A DNA stretch of 64,000 bases from Pseudomonadota bacterium (lineage in GTDB: Bacteria > Pseudomonadota > Gammaproteobacteria > Burkholderiales > Thiobacillaceae): NCBI GenBank assembly GCA_021802555.1, contig JAJZRU010000012.1:18969-82968 (forward strand), given 5' to 3'. The notes beneath the pieces are model-generated. The model was given only the letters and a program-made list of their open reading frames with translations. It was not told where the DNA came from and did not search any database. Below, piece by piece: positions 29,344 through 40,049 of the stretch. The translations under genes were made by a program, and so were the position numbers. How positions within the stretch are numbered: the stretch's first letter is position 1; each line of letters begins with the position of its first letter.

Positions 29344-29547
29344 ATGAGCGCCCTGGAAATGCAGCTCGTGGAATACTTTCTTCATCCCGCCGTGCAGGTG
29401 CACCACTTCGATCCGGCGCAGTTTTGGGAACCTTTGAGCGACAGCAATCCGTTTGGCCGACTGCGGGTGAACGCCCGCGACCTGGAAGCCCTGCTGGTGT
29501 CCATCATCCAGGCGCAGGCCGGGGGCAGCCGGCCCGCGCAGCACTGA
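29344..29547 (+). CDS. Small conserved-looking hypothetical protein
   Basis: 67-residue ORF with a good Shine-Dalgarno (GAGGA, 7 bases before the ATG) in an otherwise empty 410-base stretch between the EVE gene and argB. The sequence (MSALEMQLVEYFLHPAVQVHHFDP...) is soluble and has no recognised motif. Composition is like that of coding DNA here and no competing frame exists. The 194 bases before it (29150-29343) contain no other feature that I can support. Confidence 0.5.
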   Translation: MSALEMQLVEYFLHPAVQVHHFDPAQFWEPLSDSNPFGRLRVNARDLEALLVSIIQAQAGGSRPAQH

Positions 29548-29559
29548 GCCGCCCTTGCC

Positions 29560-30856
<1,297 letters not shown>

Positions 30857-30887
30857 GTGCGAACCCTCCCTCGAAGGTTCGCAGCAC
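30857..30887. repeat. REP-like palindrome beside the transposase remnant
   Basis: GCGAACC (30859-30865) and GGTTCGC (30876-30882) form a perfect 7-bp stem around a 10-base loop, with partial extension of the stem outside. It directly precedes the transposase remnant start, the place where RAYT-associated REP hairpins occur. From 30888 to 31162 I see only a small CCGGC-TTT-GCCGG hairpin near 31077 and no convincing gene. Confidence 0.5.
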
Positions 30888-31162
30888 TATGCCATACGAG
30901 GCCGGCGCTATCAAGCATATACGTGTTTGTATTTATGAAATGCCTACTAAGGGCTGAGCCGCTCTTTCTTCGAAACCCGGCCCGATGCCGCATCTTTTGC
31001 GGTGTCTGGGTTGGGTGCTTGGGCCCAAACCGATAGCGGCCGCATTGCCTCCATGACTCATTAAGAGGTAAGCCCCCGGCTTTGCCGGTGGTATCTGACT
31101 GCCATCGGAGTTTCGTGAGATAGCAGCCAAGCGTGGCAGTGTCTCTGTGACCAGACGATGCA

Positions 31163-31929
31163 TCACGTGAGCCGCTGCGGCAGAAATTTCAGGCGCGCGC
31201 TTTTCCTGCGCCGCATTCGAGTCATCACTAAGGCCAAGCCAAGGGCAGTAAGTATGCCGCCCCCTGGCTCCGGCACCGGCGAAAGAAAGGCGAAGGCCGG
31301 CACATCAGACTGGTAGCGAAGGCTGACCGCATACCAGTCACCGGGGATAGGCGTGAGCACCTGTCCTAAAATGATGCCGCCCGTTGCCGGATCGACAGTC
31401 TGCTCAAAAGAGGAGGTCACGAACTGCACCGTGAAATCGGCGGCAAAGTGGGTCAGCGCAGGTTGTCCGCCGACTTCTGCGGTGTCCATCTGCCCGACTA
31501 CCACAGTCGTCAGGGCGGGGCCTGTATAGGCTTGATTATTAATGGTCGCGTCAACAGATCCGGCCCATGGCGTTTCGGGGTGATAGGTAATGGGAAGGGA
31601 GGCCGCTCAGGGAACGAAAAGGCCAGCCAGCTCTGTGCTGGGGGAGGAGATCCAGAAGACATGCAGGCGCAGATCATGCCGGATGGCTCGATGAAATTCG
31701 GTGATGGATCCTGGTGTTGAGCGACGGTGAAATAGGCCGTGGTATAGCCATTTGACGCTCCGAATTGGGTCACGCTGAAGTCGTAGCCGGGCGAGGTCCA
31801 AAGAACGTTTGGGGAAGCGGCGGACAGGCCCGGGCCGTACAGCGCCGTGAGAGACGACGGCATTGCCGAAGCCTGGACTGCTAGGCATGCTAGGAACACG
31901 AAAAGCGTTCCGCTCCTGATGAGGGTCAT
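31163..31929 (-). pseudogene. PEP-CTERM-anchored exported protein, frameshifted
   Basis: One gene split in two frames. The first part (31929 down to about 31610) has a signal peptide (MTLIRSGTLFVFLACLAVQASA) and a secreted beta-rich domain; the second part (about 31606 down to 31163) continues in another frame with SLPITYHPETPWAGSVDATIN and ends in a complete PEP-CTERM sorting signal: VPEP, a hydrophobic helix and RMRRRKSA. Joining them needs a single-base indel near 31590-31612, in a run of C and T repeats (minus strand). Such proteins are cleaved by exosortase; no exosortase gene is in the window. Either a recent pseudogene or a sequencing error. Confidence 0.75.
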
Positions 31930-32173
31930 TACGGAACTCCAGCGTCGCTAAGGTCGAGGGGCACCCCGGTCATTTGGCGGGGCAATCTCCCGGCCCGTTG
32001 TACCGCGGCGGTTTTTTCTGACTGCGTTTCGATGTGTCAAGGTTTTGGCTCCCTGATTTCTTTGTTCCGACTTTTACCAAATTGAGATTTCCGAACGTTG
32101 ACAGGGAAATAGTCTGCCTCGGGGCGAGCAGCCGCCCAGACCCCAAAGTAGAGACAACGGCAGCCTGACCGGC

Positions 32174-32198
32174 ATCTTCTGGCCGACGACCAGAAGAT
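32174..32198. repeat. Perfect 9-bp inverted repeat in the PEP-CTERM/merR gap
   Basis: ATCTTCTGG and CCAGAAGAT separated by seven bases form a hairpin with no T-tract. The stretch 31930-32243 otherwise holds no gene I can support; a 71-codon frame on the minus strand has no ribosome-binding site or recognisable motif. Confidence 0.4.
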
Positions 32199-32243
32199 CG
32201 TTCCGTCGATTCCCAGCGCCGCCGCGACGCGACTCAATTTAGC

Positions 32244-32355
32244 GTGAAACAACGCGCAGCGTTGCCGCGTCCCCCTCGCCCTCTGGGAGAGGGCTGGGGT
32301 GAGGGAAACGGACAGGGCGATAAGAGCGTTTCATGATTTGGGGCGGCGATTCGCC
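32244..32355. repeat. Dispersed intergenic repeat, copy 1
   Basis: This stretch recurs at 59101-59288. Shared blocks are AAACAACGCGCAGCGTTG at the left end, the CCCTCGCC...GGAGAGGGCTGG hairpin region, GGGAAACGGACAGGGC, and GCGTTTCATGATTTGG followed by GCGGCGRTTCGCC at the right end. The ends carry TGAAAC (32245-32250) and GTTTCA (32328-32333) as short inverted repeats. This copy is the compact form, about 84 bases shorter than copy 2. It lies immediately downstream of merR. Confidence 0.75.
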
Positions 32356-32368
32356 ATGTCCGTTAGGG

Positions 32369-32776
32369 TCACCCCTCCCGCAAGGCATCGATGAGCGGGC
32401 ATGACACCCGGCCGCCGCGGCTGCCGCATTCGCGCACCAGGCGGGACAGCACCCGCTCCATGCGTCTGAGGTTGGCCTGCCGGGCGCGGACATCGGCCAG
32501 GCGCAGGGCGGCGAGTGCGGCGGCTTCCCGGCAATGGGTGCCGTCTTCCAACTTCAGCAGCTCGATGATTTCGTCCAGGCTGAAGCCCAGGCGCTGGGCC
32601 GATTTCACGAATCTCAGCCGCGCCACGTCGGCCTCGCCGTAGCGGCGGATGCCGCCCAGGGGCCGCTCCGGTTCCGCCAACAGGCCGCGGCGCTGGTAGA
32701 ACCGTATGGTCTCGACATTGACCCCGGCGGCCTTGGCGAAGGCGCCGATGGTGAGCTGCTCTGATGGGTTCGCCAT
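32369..32776 (-). CDS. merR: Mercury-responsive regulator MerR
   Basis: 135-residue Hg(II) sensor that represses the mer operon without mercury and activates it with mercury by untwisting a 19-base spacer. The winged helix ([24 protein letters not shown]) is typical and all three mercury-binding cysteines are present: one in THCREA (about residue 82) and two in [16 protein letters not shown] (about 117 and 126). Divergent from merTPA, with the operator between them. Confidence 0.96.
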   Translation of the reverse strand: MANPSEQLTIGAFAKAAGVNVETIRFYQRRGLLAEPERPLGGIRRYGEADVARLRFVKSAQRLGFSLDEIIELLKLEDGTHCREAAALAALRLADVRARQANLRRMERVLSRLVRECGSRGGRVSCPLIDALREG

Positions 32777-32781
32777 TGTGC

Positions 32782-32812
32782 TTGACTCCGTACAGAGCTA
32801 CGGGATTACAGT
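32782..32812 (+). promoter_or_regulatory. mer operator/promoter
   Basis: TTGACT (-35, 32782-32787) and TACAGT (-10, 32807-32812) are separated by the unusual 19 bases required by MerR. The dyad CCGTA-N6-TACGG (32788-32803) inside the spacer is the MerR-binding palindrome, close to that of Tn501. Confidence 0.85.
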
Positions 32813-32846
32813 GACTGTACCAAGCACGGGATGGAAAGGAAACCGC

Positions 32847-33194
32847 ATGCCGCAATCGCACGCCAAAGGCGCCCTTTTCGCCGGGGGGCTGGCCGCCATC
32901 CTCGCTTCCAGCTGTTGCCTGGGGCCGCTGATCCTGCTGTCGCTGGGCGTCAGCGGTGCGTGGATCGGCAACCTGACCCGGCTGGAACCCTACCGGCCCT
33001 ACTTCATCGGGGCCGCCCTGCTTGCCCTGTTCTTTGCCTACCGCCGCGTGTTCAGGCCGGCATCGGCCTGCAAGTCCGGCGAAGTGTGCGCCGTGCCCCG
33101 CGTCAACCGGACCTACAAGATGCTGTTCTGGATCGTCGCCGCGCTGATCGTCGTGGCCCTGTCTTTCCCTTATGTTGCGCCCTTGTTCTATTGA
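32847..33194 (+). CDS. merT: Mercuric ion transporter MerT
   Basis: 115-residue inner-membrane protein with three helices that imports Hg(II) to the cytosol. The first helix carries the vicinal pair Cys23-Cys24 (ASSCCLGPL) and the cytosolic loop a second pair (ACKSGEVC), both needed to relay mercury. The ATG at 32847 follows GGAAAGGAAA. First gene after the operator; merP follows after 11 bases. Confidence 0.95.
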   Translation: MPQSHAKGALFAGGLAAILASSCCLGPLILLSLGVSGAWIGNLTRLEPYRPYFIGAALLALFFAYRRVFRPASACKSGEVCAVPRVNRTYKMLFWIVAALIVVALSFPYVAPLFY

Positions 33195-33205
33195 AAGGAA
33201 CCCCC

Positions 33206-33484
33206 ATGAAAAAGCTCCTCCTTTCCGTCGCCATCACTGCCGCCGTCGCCGGTCCGGTCTGGGCCGCCGAGCAGACCATCACTCTGGCCGTGCCAAGCAT
33301 GACCTGTTCAGTTTGCCCGATCACGGTCAAGGACGCCCTATCCAAAGTCCCCGGCGTCGAGAAGATCGATGTCAGCCTGGCAAAAAAAGACGCCGTGGTG
33401 ACCTTCGACAATGCAAAAACCAATACCCAGGCGCTGATCAAGGCCACGACGGACGCGGGCTATCCGTCCAGCGTCGAGCAATGA
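33206..33484 (+). CDS. merP: Periplasmic mercury-binding protein MerP
   Basis: 92-residue periplasmic Hg(II) scavenger that passes mercury to MerT. Cleavable signal peptide (to about residue 20, ending VWAA) and one HMA domain with the metal motif MTCSVCP. Normal size; GAAAGGAA upstream as ribosome-binding site. Confidence 0.95.
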   Translation: MKKLLLSVAITAAVAGPVWAAEQTITLAVPSMTCSVCPITVKDALSKVPGVEKIDVSLAKKDAVVTFDNAKTNTQALIKATTDAGYPSSVEQ

Positions 33485-35188
<1,704 letters not shown>

Positions 35189-35252
35189 GGCCGTCGGCGC
35201 GCGGGTGTTGCAAACGCATCCGCATCAATGGGGCCATGCGTGCCGGAACTGC

Positions 35253-35280
35253 TTGATTTCCAGAATCCGCCTTATATAAT
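35253..35280 (+). promoter_or_regulatory. Promoter of the NRAMP operon
   Basis: TTGATT (35253-35258), 16 bases, then a perfect TATAAT (35275-35280). The predicted start at about 35287 leaves a leader of roughly 235 bases before the first ORF. Confidence 0.75.
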
Positions 35281-35286
35281 TCGGCT

Positions 35287-35521
35287 CCTCTCGACTTGGG
35301 CCTGGCCCTCATCAACCATGGGTAGTAACTGTTGTCGTTTATGCGGTAACGCCTGAAGGCCCCTGACAGCAGCTCCCATCGTCGCTGCCGCCAACCCTCA
35401 GGCTGGCGGCGGTGCCCGGACCCTCCCGGTCCGCACCTCCTCACTCTTAGTCATTCGATCGCCATGCGCGGCGAGCGCCGTGCATGTGCGGTGTTGAATC
35501 TCTCGCACGAGAGGAGGCGGC
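35287..35521 (+). promoter_or_regulatory. Long structured 5' leader of the NRAMP operon (candidate riboswitch)
   Basis: Four strong helices can be drawn. First, ATGGG (35318) with CCCAT (35375) and, inside it, CTGTTGTC (35329) with GACAGCAG (35365), leaving an asymmetric TAGTAA internal loop; the apical part includes a GCG-GTAA-CGC GNRA hairpin (35343-35352). Second, GCCGCCA (35387) with TGGCGGC (35404). Third, GGTG...CACC enclosing CGGACC / GGTCCG (35411-35437). Fourth, CTCTC / GAGAG (35500-35513), whose 3' arm overlaps the Shine-Dalgarno. The first helix with its AGTA loop loosely recalls yybP-ykoY Mn2+ riboswitches, but I cannot match the full consensus. Confidence 0.5.
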
Positions 35522-35716
35522 ATGTTTGCATTCAATAAGCTTGTGGGCCGGATTTGGCTCTTGCGACGGCGTGCGGCAGCGCGCCCCCCGGTCATCGCGC
35601 CTGCCGGCGGCGCTATGCGTTCCACCTATGCCGACGTGCGGCTGGTGTCTGTCGGCCTCGCCCCGATGGGCGGCCCGGCCGACCGCGACGATGTCAGGCG
35701 AGGAGGCCGCCCATGA
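35522..35716 (+). CDS. Small ORF translationally coupled to the NRAMP gene
   Basis: 64 codons, starting 7 bases after a strong GAGAGGAGG and ending in an ATGA overlap with the transporter start. The product ([23 protein letters not shown]...) is short and very basic, with an amphipathic N-terminus and no recognised domain. Its Shine-Dalgarno is partly locked in a hairpin, and its own second half carries GGCGAGGAGG, the transporter's ribosome-binding site. It may be a regulatory leader peptide rather than a functional protein. Confidence 0.5.
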   Translation: MFAFNKLVGRIWLLRRRAAARPPVIAPAGGAMRSTYADVRLVSVGLAPMGGPADRDDVRRGGRP

Positions 35717-37095
35717 ACACCGAAGCCCGCACCCTGGATGCCCGTCTGTGTCCGGAATGCCCGCCGCTGCCGGAGGGCATCGAGCACCGCCTGCGCGACC
35801 GCCTGCACCTGGACGCGCTGCGCCGCGGCGCGCGCGACTGGCGCGGCCGGCTGGCCCTGGGGCTCGCGCTGATCGGCCCCGGCGTGCTGGTCATGCTGGG
35901 CGACAACGACGCCGGCGGCATCATCACCTATGCGCAAACCGGGGCGACCTACGGGCTGGGCCTCTTTCTGCCCCTGATGATCGTGCTGGGTGTCGTGGCC
36001 TATGTGGTGCAGGAAATGACCGTGCGCCTGGGCGCTGTCACCCGGCGCGGCCACGCCGAACTGATCTGGAAGCGCTACGGCGCCTTCTGGGGCTGGTTCT
36101 CCCTGATCGACCTGGTGGTCGCCAACGTGCTCACCCTCATGACCGAATTCATCGGCATCCGCCTGGGCGGGCAGGCGCTGGGCCTGTCGCCCTGGCTGAC
36201 CGTGCCGGTGTCGCTGGCCTTCGTGGCCTATGTGCTGGTATTCCTGCGCTATTGGACTTGGGAGCGCATTTCCTTGTTCATCGCCGTATTCAACCTGATC
36301 TTCGTGCCTCTGGCCATGCTCTCCCATCCGGACTGGCACGCCGTGGCGCGGGCTTTCGTCGGGCAGGGCTGGGCGGTGCCGGGCGGCTTGCTGTCGCTGA
36401 CCTTCCTGATTCTGATCTCGGCCAACATCGGCACCACCATCGCGCCCTGGCAGTTGTTCTTCCAACAATCCTGCATCGTCGACAAGGGGCTCTTGCCGGG
36501 CGACATCCGGGCCGGGCGGCGCGACCTCATAATAGGCGTGATCGGCATGGTGCTGGTGGCCATGGCCGTGATCGTCCTGGCCGCCAAGACGCTCAAGGGT
36601 GTGCCCGACGCGCAGGGTCTGGATGCGGGCACGGTGCTGGCGGCCCTGCGCGCCGAACTGGGCGAGGGCATGATGGCCTTGTTTGCCCTGGGGCTGATGG
36701 AAGCCGGCCTCATCGCGTCCATCGTCGTCACCGCCAGCAGCGCGTGGGCCATCGGCGAGGCCTTCGATATCGACCGCTCCATCAACGCCCCGCCGCGCCA
36801 GGCATTGGGTTTTTATCTGCCGGCCATCCTGGGCACGGCGCTGGCAGCCATGGTGGTCATGATCCCCGGCCTCAACCTGGGCTTCCTCAACTTGAGCGTG
36901 CAGATCATCGCCACAGTCTTCATGCCGGCGGCCATGCTGTTCCTGCTCATGCTGCTCAACGACCGGGAGCTGATGGGCCATCACGTCAACTCGCCCGCCC
37001 GCAACGCCGTGTCCATCGCCATCATGGCCGGCCTGATCCTGTGCAACAGCCTATATGGCATTGCCACGTTGTTTCCCCATGCCCTGGGAGGGTGA
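35713..37095 (+). CDS. NRAMP-related (NRMT-type) divalent metal transporter
   Basis: 460-residue SLC11/NRAMP-fold transporter with about eleven membrane helices. The two metal-binding helices deviate from classical Mn2+/Fe2+ NRAMPs: helix 1 has D66-A-G-G69 instead of DPGN (Asn replaced by Gly), and helix 6 has TTIAPWQ, with Ala244 in place of the conserved soft-ligand Met and no MPH. The Asp is retained. The same pattern (Asp kept, Asn and Met replaced by small residues) defines the NRAMP-related Mg2+ transporters (NRMT), so Mg2+ or Mn2+ uptake is more likely than Fe2+. A Cys-containing N-terminal extension (CPEC) of about 45 residues precedes helix 1. Confidence 0.8.
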   Translation: MNTEARTLDARLCPECPPLPEGIEHRLRDRLHLDALRRGARDWRGRLALGLALIGPGVLVMLGDNDAGGIITYAQTGATYGLGLFLPLMIVLGVVAYVVQEMTVRLGAVTRRGHAELIWKRYGAFWGWFSLIDLVVANVLTLMTEFIGIRLGGQALGLSPWLTVPVSLAFVAYVLVFLRYWTWERISLFIAVFNLIFVPLAMLSHPDWHAVARAFVGQGWAVPGGLLSLTFLILISANIGTTIAPWQLFFQQSCIVDKGLLPGDIRAGRRDLIIGVIGMVLVAMAVIVLAAKTLKGVPDAQGLDAGTVLAALRAELGEGMMALFALGLMEAGLIASIVVTASSAWAIGEAFDIDRSINAPPRQALGFYLPAILGTALAAMVVMIPGLNLGFLNLSVQIIATVFMPAAMLFLLMLLNDRELMGHHVNSPARNAVSIAIMAGLILCNSLYGIATLFPHALGG

Positions 37096-37098
37096 GCC

Positions 37099-37296
37099 AT
37101 GAAACAGCTGAAAGACTTCGATCCCGCCGCCATCCGCCGCTTGATCGAGCGGGAGGGCTGGCATCAGCCCCTGCCCGAAGTTCGGCCAGTCGCGCTTACC
37201 CCCGGTCAGCGGGCCTTGTTCTGGGGCCTGCGCGCTTACGTGCTGATCATGTCGGCGGTCGTGGTGTGGGCCTTCGTGCATGGGGCGCAGGGGTAG
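37099..37296 (+). CDS. Small single-span membrane protein downstream of the transporter
   Basis: 65 residues, begun by an ATG 3 bases after the transporter stop and preceded by GGGAGGGTGAGCC, so certainly in the same operon. The first 40 residues are charged and Pro-containing (MKQLKDFDPAAIRRLIEREGW), and residues about 43-62 form one membrane helix (WGLRAYVLIMSAVVVWAFVHG). Not a family I recognise; by position it could be a regulatory or stabilising subunit of the transporter. Confidence 0.65.
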   Translation: MKQLKDFDPAAIRRLIEREGWHQPLPEVRPVALTPGQRALFWGLRAYVLIMSAVVVWAFVHGAQG

Positions 37297-37371
37297 TCTG
37301 TTGCCGCAACGCTTCCTCTCGCAGCCCTGCCCGGGGAGGAGTACGGCCGTTTAATAACCCAATTGTCATGG

Positions 37372-37390
37372 CCCCGACCCAGAATCGGGG
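37372..37390 (+). promoter_or_regulatory. Hairpin just before the porin ribosome-binding site
   Basis: CCCCGA / TCGGGG with a seven-base loop ends three bases before the GGAG that serves the porin start. It is too G/C-centred and lacks a T-tract to be a clear terminator; it may act on translation or mark the end of the preceding transcript. Confidence 0.35.
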
Positions 37391-37404
37391 TATGGAGACA
37401 CGTG

Positions 37405-38766
37405 GTGAGAACAACAATATCTCAAACAGTCCTGGCACTGTTTCATCTGTCGATCAATCGCCTGCGACAGGTTCTTGGCGTGTGCGCGGCGTTGCTCTGC
37501 GCTCCTGCCGCGGCTGCGCTAGGGCCATCTCTGACGCTGGGTATGCAAAGCACATACATTTATCAGTACCAGCCCCGATTCGAGGTTCCCTATTCGGGAC
37601 CCAACAGCCTTGCGCCCGGCCCGTCCCACGGCTACACCTTCAGCGCGACCGCCATGCTGGCCAGCCGGCCCTGGACGGGCGGCGAGTTCTATCTCGAGCC
37701 CGAGGCGGTCTCTTCCATTCCCATCTCCAACCTCACGGGGCTGGGGGGTCTCACCAACGGCGAGAACCAGAAGGGGGGCGGGGTCAGCCCCGAATATTAC
37801 GTGGCGAGATTCTTTCTGCGTCAGACTTGGAATCTTGGAGGGAAGCCGGTCGAACAGGAGGCCAGCCTTACCCAGCTTCCCACCACGGTCGACAGCAGGC
37901 GCGTGGTACTGACGGTAGGCAAATATGCCGTCACTGACATCTTCGATACCAGCAACTACAGCGGGGACCCCCGCAATACCTTCCTCAATTGGTCGTTTTT
38001 GACCTATGGCGCCTGGGACTACGCCGCCGATGTGCGCGGCTATACCTGGGGGGCGACGCTCAGCTGTCACGATAACGACTGGACTTGGCGCGTGGGGCGC
38101 TTTCTGGAGCCGGCGGTGCCCAACGGGCCTACCCTGGACACGCGAATCATGCAGAACCATGGCGACCAGATCGAAATCGAGCATGACCACGACCTGGCGG
38201 GCAGGCCGGGCTTCGTGAAGCTGCTGCTGTACCGCAACGTGGCCGCTATGGGCAGCTATGCCCAGGCCGTGGAGCGGGCCTTGCAGGCCGGCGGCACGCC
38301 GAATCTTGCAAGCACGCGCAGGCAGCGCGCCAAGCTGGGAATCGGCCTGCACGTCGAGCAGCAGATCAGCCCCGCGCTCGGCCTGTTTGCGCGTGTGTCG
38401 AAAAATGATGGCGGCGAGGAAGAGAACGCCTTTACCGAAATCGACGAGCAGGCGCAAGCGGGCCTGGCTCTGAACGGCAGCGCCTGGCATCGTCCGGACG
38501 ATACCTGGGGTTTGGCGTATGCCATCAACAGCCTGTCCGCCGCGCACCGCACCTATCTTGCCGCCGGCGGCTTGGGAAATTTCCTGGGCGACGGAAAACT
38601 TGATTACCGTCCCGAGCAGGTGTGGGAGAGCTATTACCGCTATCAGGTCAGCCATGACTGGTCGCTATCGGCCGATGCTCAGGTCATTGCGAACCCGGGA
38701 TACAACGCCGCGCGTTCCGGACCGGTAGGCTTTTTTGCGGTCCGGCTGCACTATCAAAGCTTCTGA
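37405..38766 (+). CDS. OprB-like carbohydrate-selective porin
   Basis: 453-residue outer-membrane beta-barrel protein. A GTG at 37405 after TATGGAGACAC is the probable start; a signal peptide ends at about residue 34 (LLCAPAAAALG). The body shows alternating aromatic/polar strands and OprB-family blocks: FYLEPEAVSSIPISNLTG, GKYAVTDIFDTSNYSGDPRNTFLNW, GATLSCHDNDWTWRVGRF, and a C-terminal strand ending in LHYQSF (terminal Phe as needed for BAM). Sugar specificity is not predictable. It stands alone behind the NRAMP operon. Confidence 0.82.
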   Translation: MRTTISQTVLALFHLSINRLRQVLGVCAALLCAPAAAALGPSLTLGMQSTYIYQYQPRFEVPYSGPNSLAPGPSHGYTFSATAMLASRPWTGGEFYLEPEAVSSIPISNLTGLGGLTNGENQKGGGVSPEYYVARFFLRQTWNLGGKPVEQEASLTQLPTTVDSRRVVLTVGKYAVTDIFDTSNYSGDPRNTFLNWSFLTYGAWDYAADVRGYTWGATLSCHDNDWTWRVGRFLEPAVPNGPTLDTRIMQNHGDQIEIEHDHDLAGRPGFVKLLLYRNVAAMGSYAQAVERALQAGGTPNLASTRRQRAKLGIGLHVEQQISPALGLFARVSKNDGGEEENAFTEIDEQAQAGLALNGSAWHRPDDTWGLAYAINSLSAAHRTYLAAGGLGNFLGDGKLDYRPEQVWESYYRYQVSHDWSLSADAQVIANPGYNAARSGPVGFFAVRLHYQSF

Positions 38767-38829
38767 AAAGATTTGGCCCGGAACGAGTTGGGCTAGAATG
38801 GCGCGCTCGTTCCACGATAGTCCCCAAAG

Positions 38830-39399
38830 ATGTCAGAAGGCGGTTTCCACGTCCATGGCGCGCACGATCACGCGGTCGAGCATGCGGCCCATCATGGCCC
38901 GGGGCTGGCGCAGTGGGTGGCCATCTTCACCGCCATCCTCTCCACCCTGGGAGCCGTAGTCGCCTATCAGGGCGGCAACACGCAGAACGAGGCCATGCTC
39001 TACAAGAACGAAGCCGTGCTGAAGAAGACGCTGGCTTCGGATCAGTGGAATTTCTACCAGGCCTTGAGCACCAAGCAGCACTTGATGGAGCTGGCGCGCG
39101 ACATTCTCGCAGGCAAGAACCAGGCGTACTACGCGGCGAAAATCGCCAAGTACCAAAATCAGAAAGTGGCCATCAAGGCCCAGGCCGAGGCTCTGGAGGC
39201 CGCATCGTCCAAGGCCAATGCGGAAAGCGCCCGCCTGCTGCGCCCGCACCACCGGCTGGCGCAGGCGCTCACTCTGATTCAAGTGGCCATCTCGCTCGCT
39301 TCCATCACCGTGCTCACGCGCAAGCGCTGGCTGTTCGCCCTGGCCGGCATTGCCGCGGCCGGCGGCATAGTGCTGTGGGTGAATGCTCTGCTGTTGTAG
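38830..39399 (+). CDS. DUF4337-family membrane protein
   Basis: 189-residue protein: His-rich N-terminus (FHVHGAHDHAVEHAAHHGPG), one membrane helix (about 28-48), a long helical/coiled-coil segment (about 55-140) rich in Ala, Lys and Gln, and two C-terminal membrane helices. This layout matches DUF4337, whose function is unknown. The His cluster may bind metal, which is a guess. It ends 7 bases before the PAP2 gene, so the two are likely one operon. Confidence 0.75.
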   Translation: MSEGGFHVHGAHDHAVEHAAHHGPGLAQWVAIFTAILSTLGAVVAYQGGNTQNEAMLYKNEAVLKKTLASDQWNFYQALSTKQHLMELARDILAGKNQAYYAAKIAKYQNQKVAIKAQAEALEAASSKANAESARLLRPHHRLAQALTLIQVAISLASITVLTRKRWLFALAGIAAAGGIVLWVNALLL

Positions 39400-39406
39400 A
39401 GGCCGC

Positions 39407-40027
39407 GTGCTCAAGGCCGTGCTCTATGATTGGGGAGGCACCAATGCCGCGCTGTTCCACTGGGTCAACCGGCTGCACTCGCCGTTTTGGGATCGCCTCA
39501 TGCTGTGGGGCACCGCGCTGGGCGATCATCGCAACTTTCCGGTCTATGCGGCGCTGCTGACGCTCGCCGGGCTGGTGCTCGCGGCGCGCGCGGGCAGGCG
39601 GGCGGCGGAGGATATTTCCCGCGCGCTTGCCCTGAGCTGGCTGGGTGCGCTGGCCGTGCTGGGCCTGGGATATGTGGTAGACGGCGGCTTGATCCTGTGG
39701 CTCAAGCCCTGGCTCGATTACCCGCGCCCCTTGCTGGCTCTGCCGCCGGGTTCGGTCACCGTGGTGGGCCGGCCGGAATATCACTACAGCCTGCCGAGCG
39801 GGCACTCGGCTTTTGCCATGCTCTTGGCGGCGAGCATGTGGCCTGTGCTCAACCGCTGCTGGCGCACGGCGGCGGCGATCTTCGTCCTCTGGGTGGGGGT
39901 TTCGCGCGTCAGCGTGGGGGCGCATTTCCCCGCCGACGTGGCGGCGGGCTGGCTGCTGAGCCTGGGCGTGGTGGCGCTGGTGCGCCCCGCCGTGGCCTGG
40001 CTTGCCGCACGCGCCGGCGGCAAATGA
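39407..40027 (+). CDS. PAP2-family membrane phosphatase
   Basis: 206-residue integral-membrane lipid phosphatase. The three-part catalytic signature is complete: KPWLDYPRP (KxxxxxxRP), SLPSGHSA (PSGH) and SRVSVGAHFPADVAAG (SRxxxxxHxxxD). Five or six membrane helices. The start is a GTG at 39407. Substrates could be undecaprenyl pyrophosphate, phosphatidic acid or lipid A; nothing nearby decides this. Confidence 0.88.
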   Translation: MLKAVLYDWGGTNAALFHWVNRLHSPFWDRLMLWGTALGDHRNFPVYAALLTLAGLVLAARAGRRAAEDISRALALSWLGALAVLGLGYVVDGGLILWLKPWLDYPRPLLALPPGSVTVVGRPEYHYSLPSGHSAFAMLLAASMWPVLNRCWRTAAAIFVLWVGVSRVSVGAHFPADVAAGWLLSLGVVALVRPAVAWLAARAGGK

Positions 40028-40049
40028 GGGCGCGCTTGCGTGCGCACCC

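Noticed and set aside
30933..31166. 77-codon minus-strand frame between the RAYT remnant and the PEP-CTERM gene
   Set aside because: No ribosome-binding site, no recognisable motif, and overlaps a simple hairpin; not supported as a gene.
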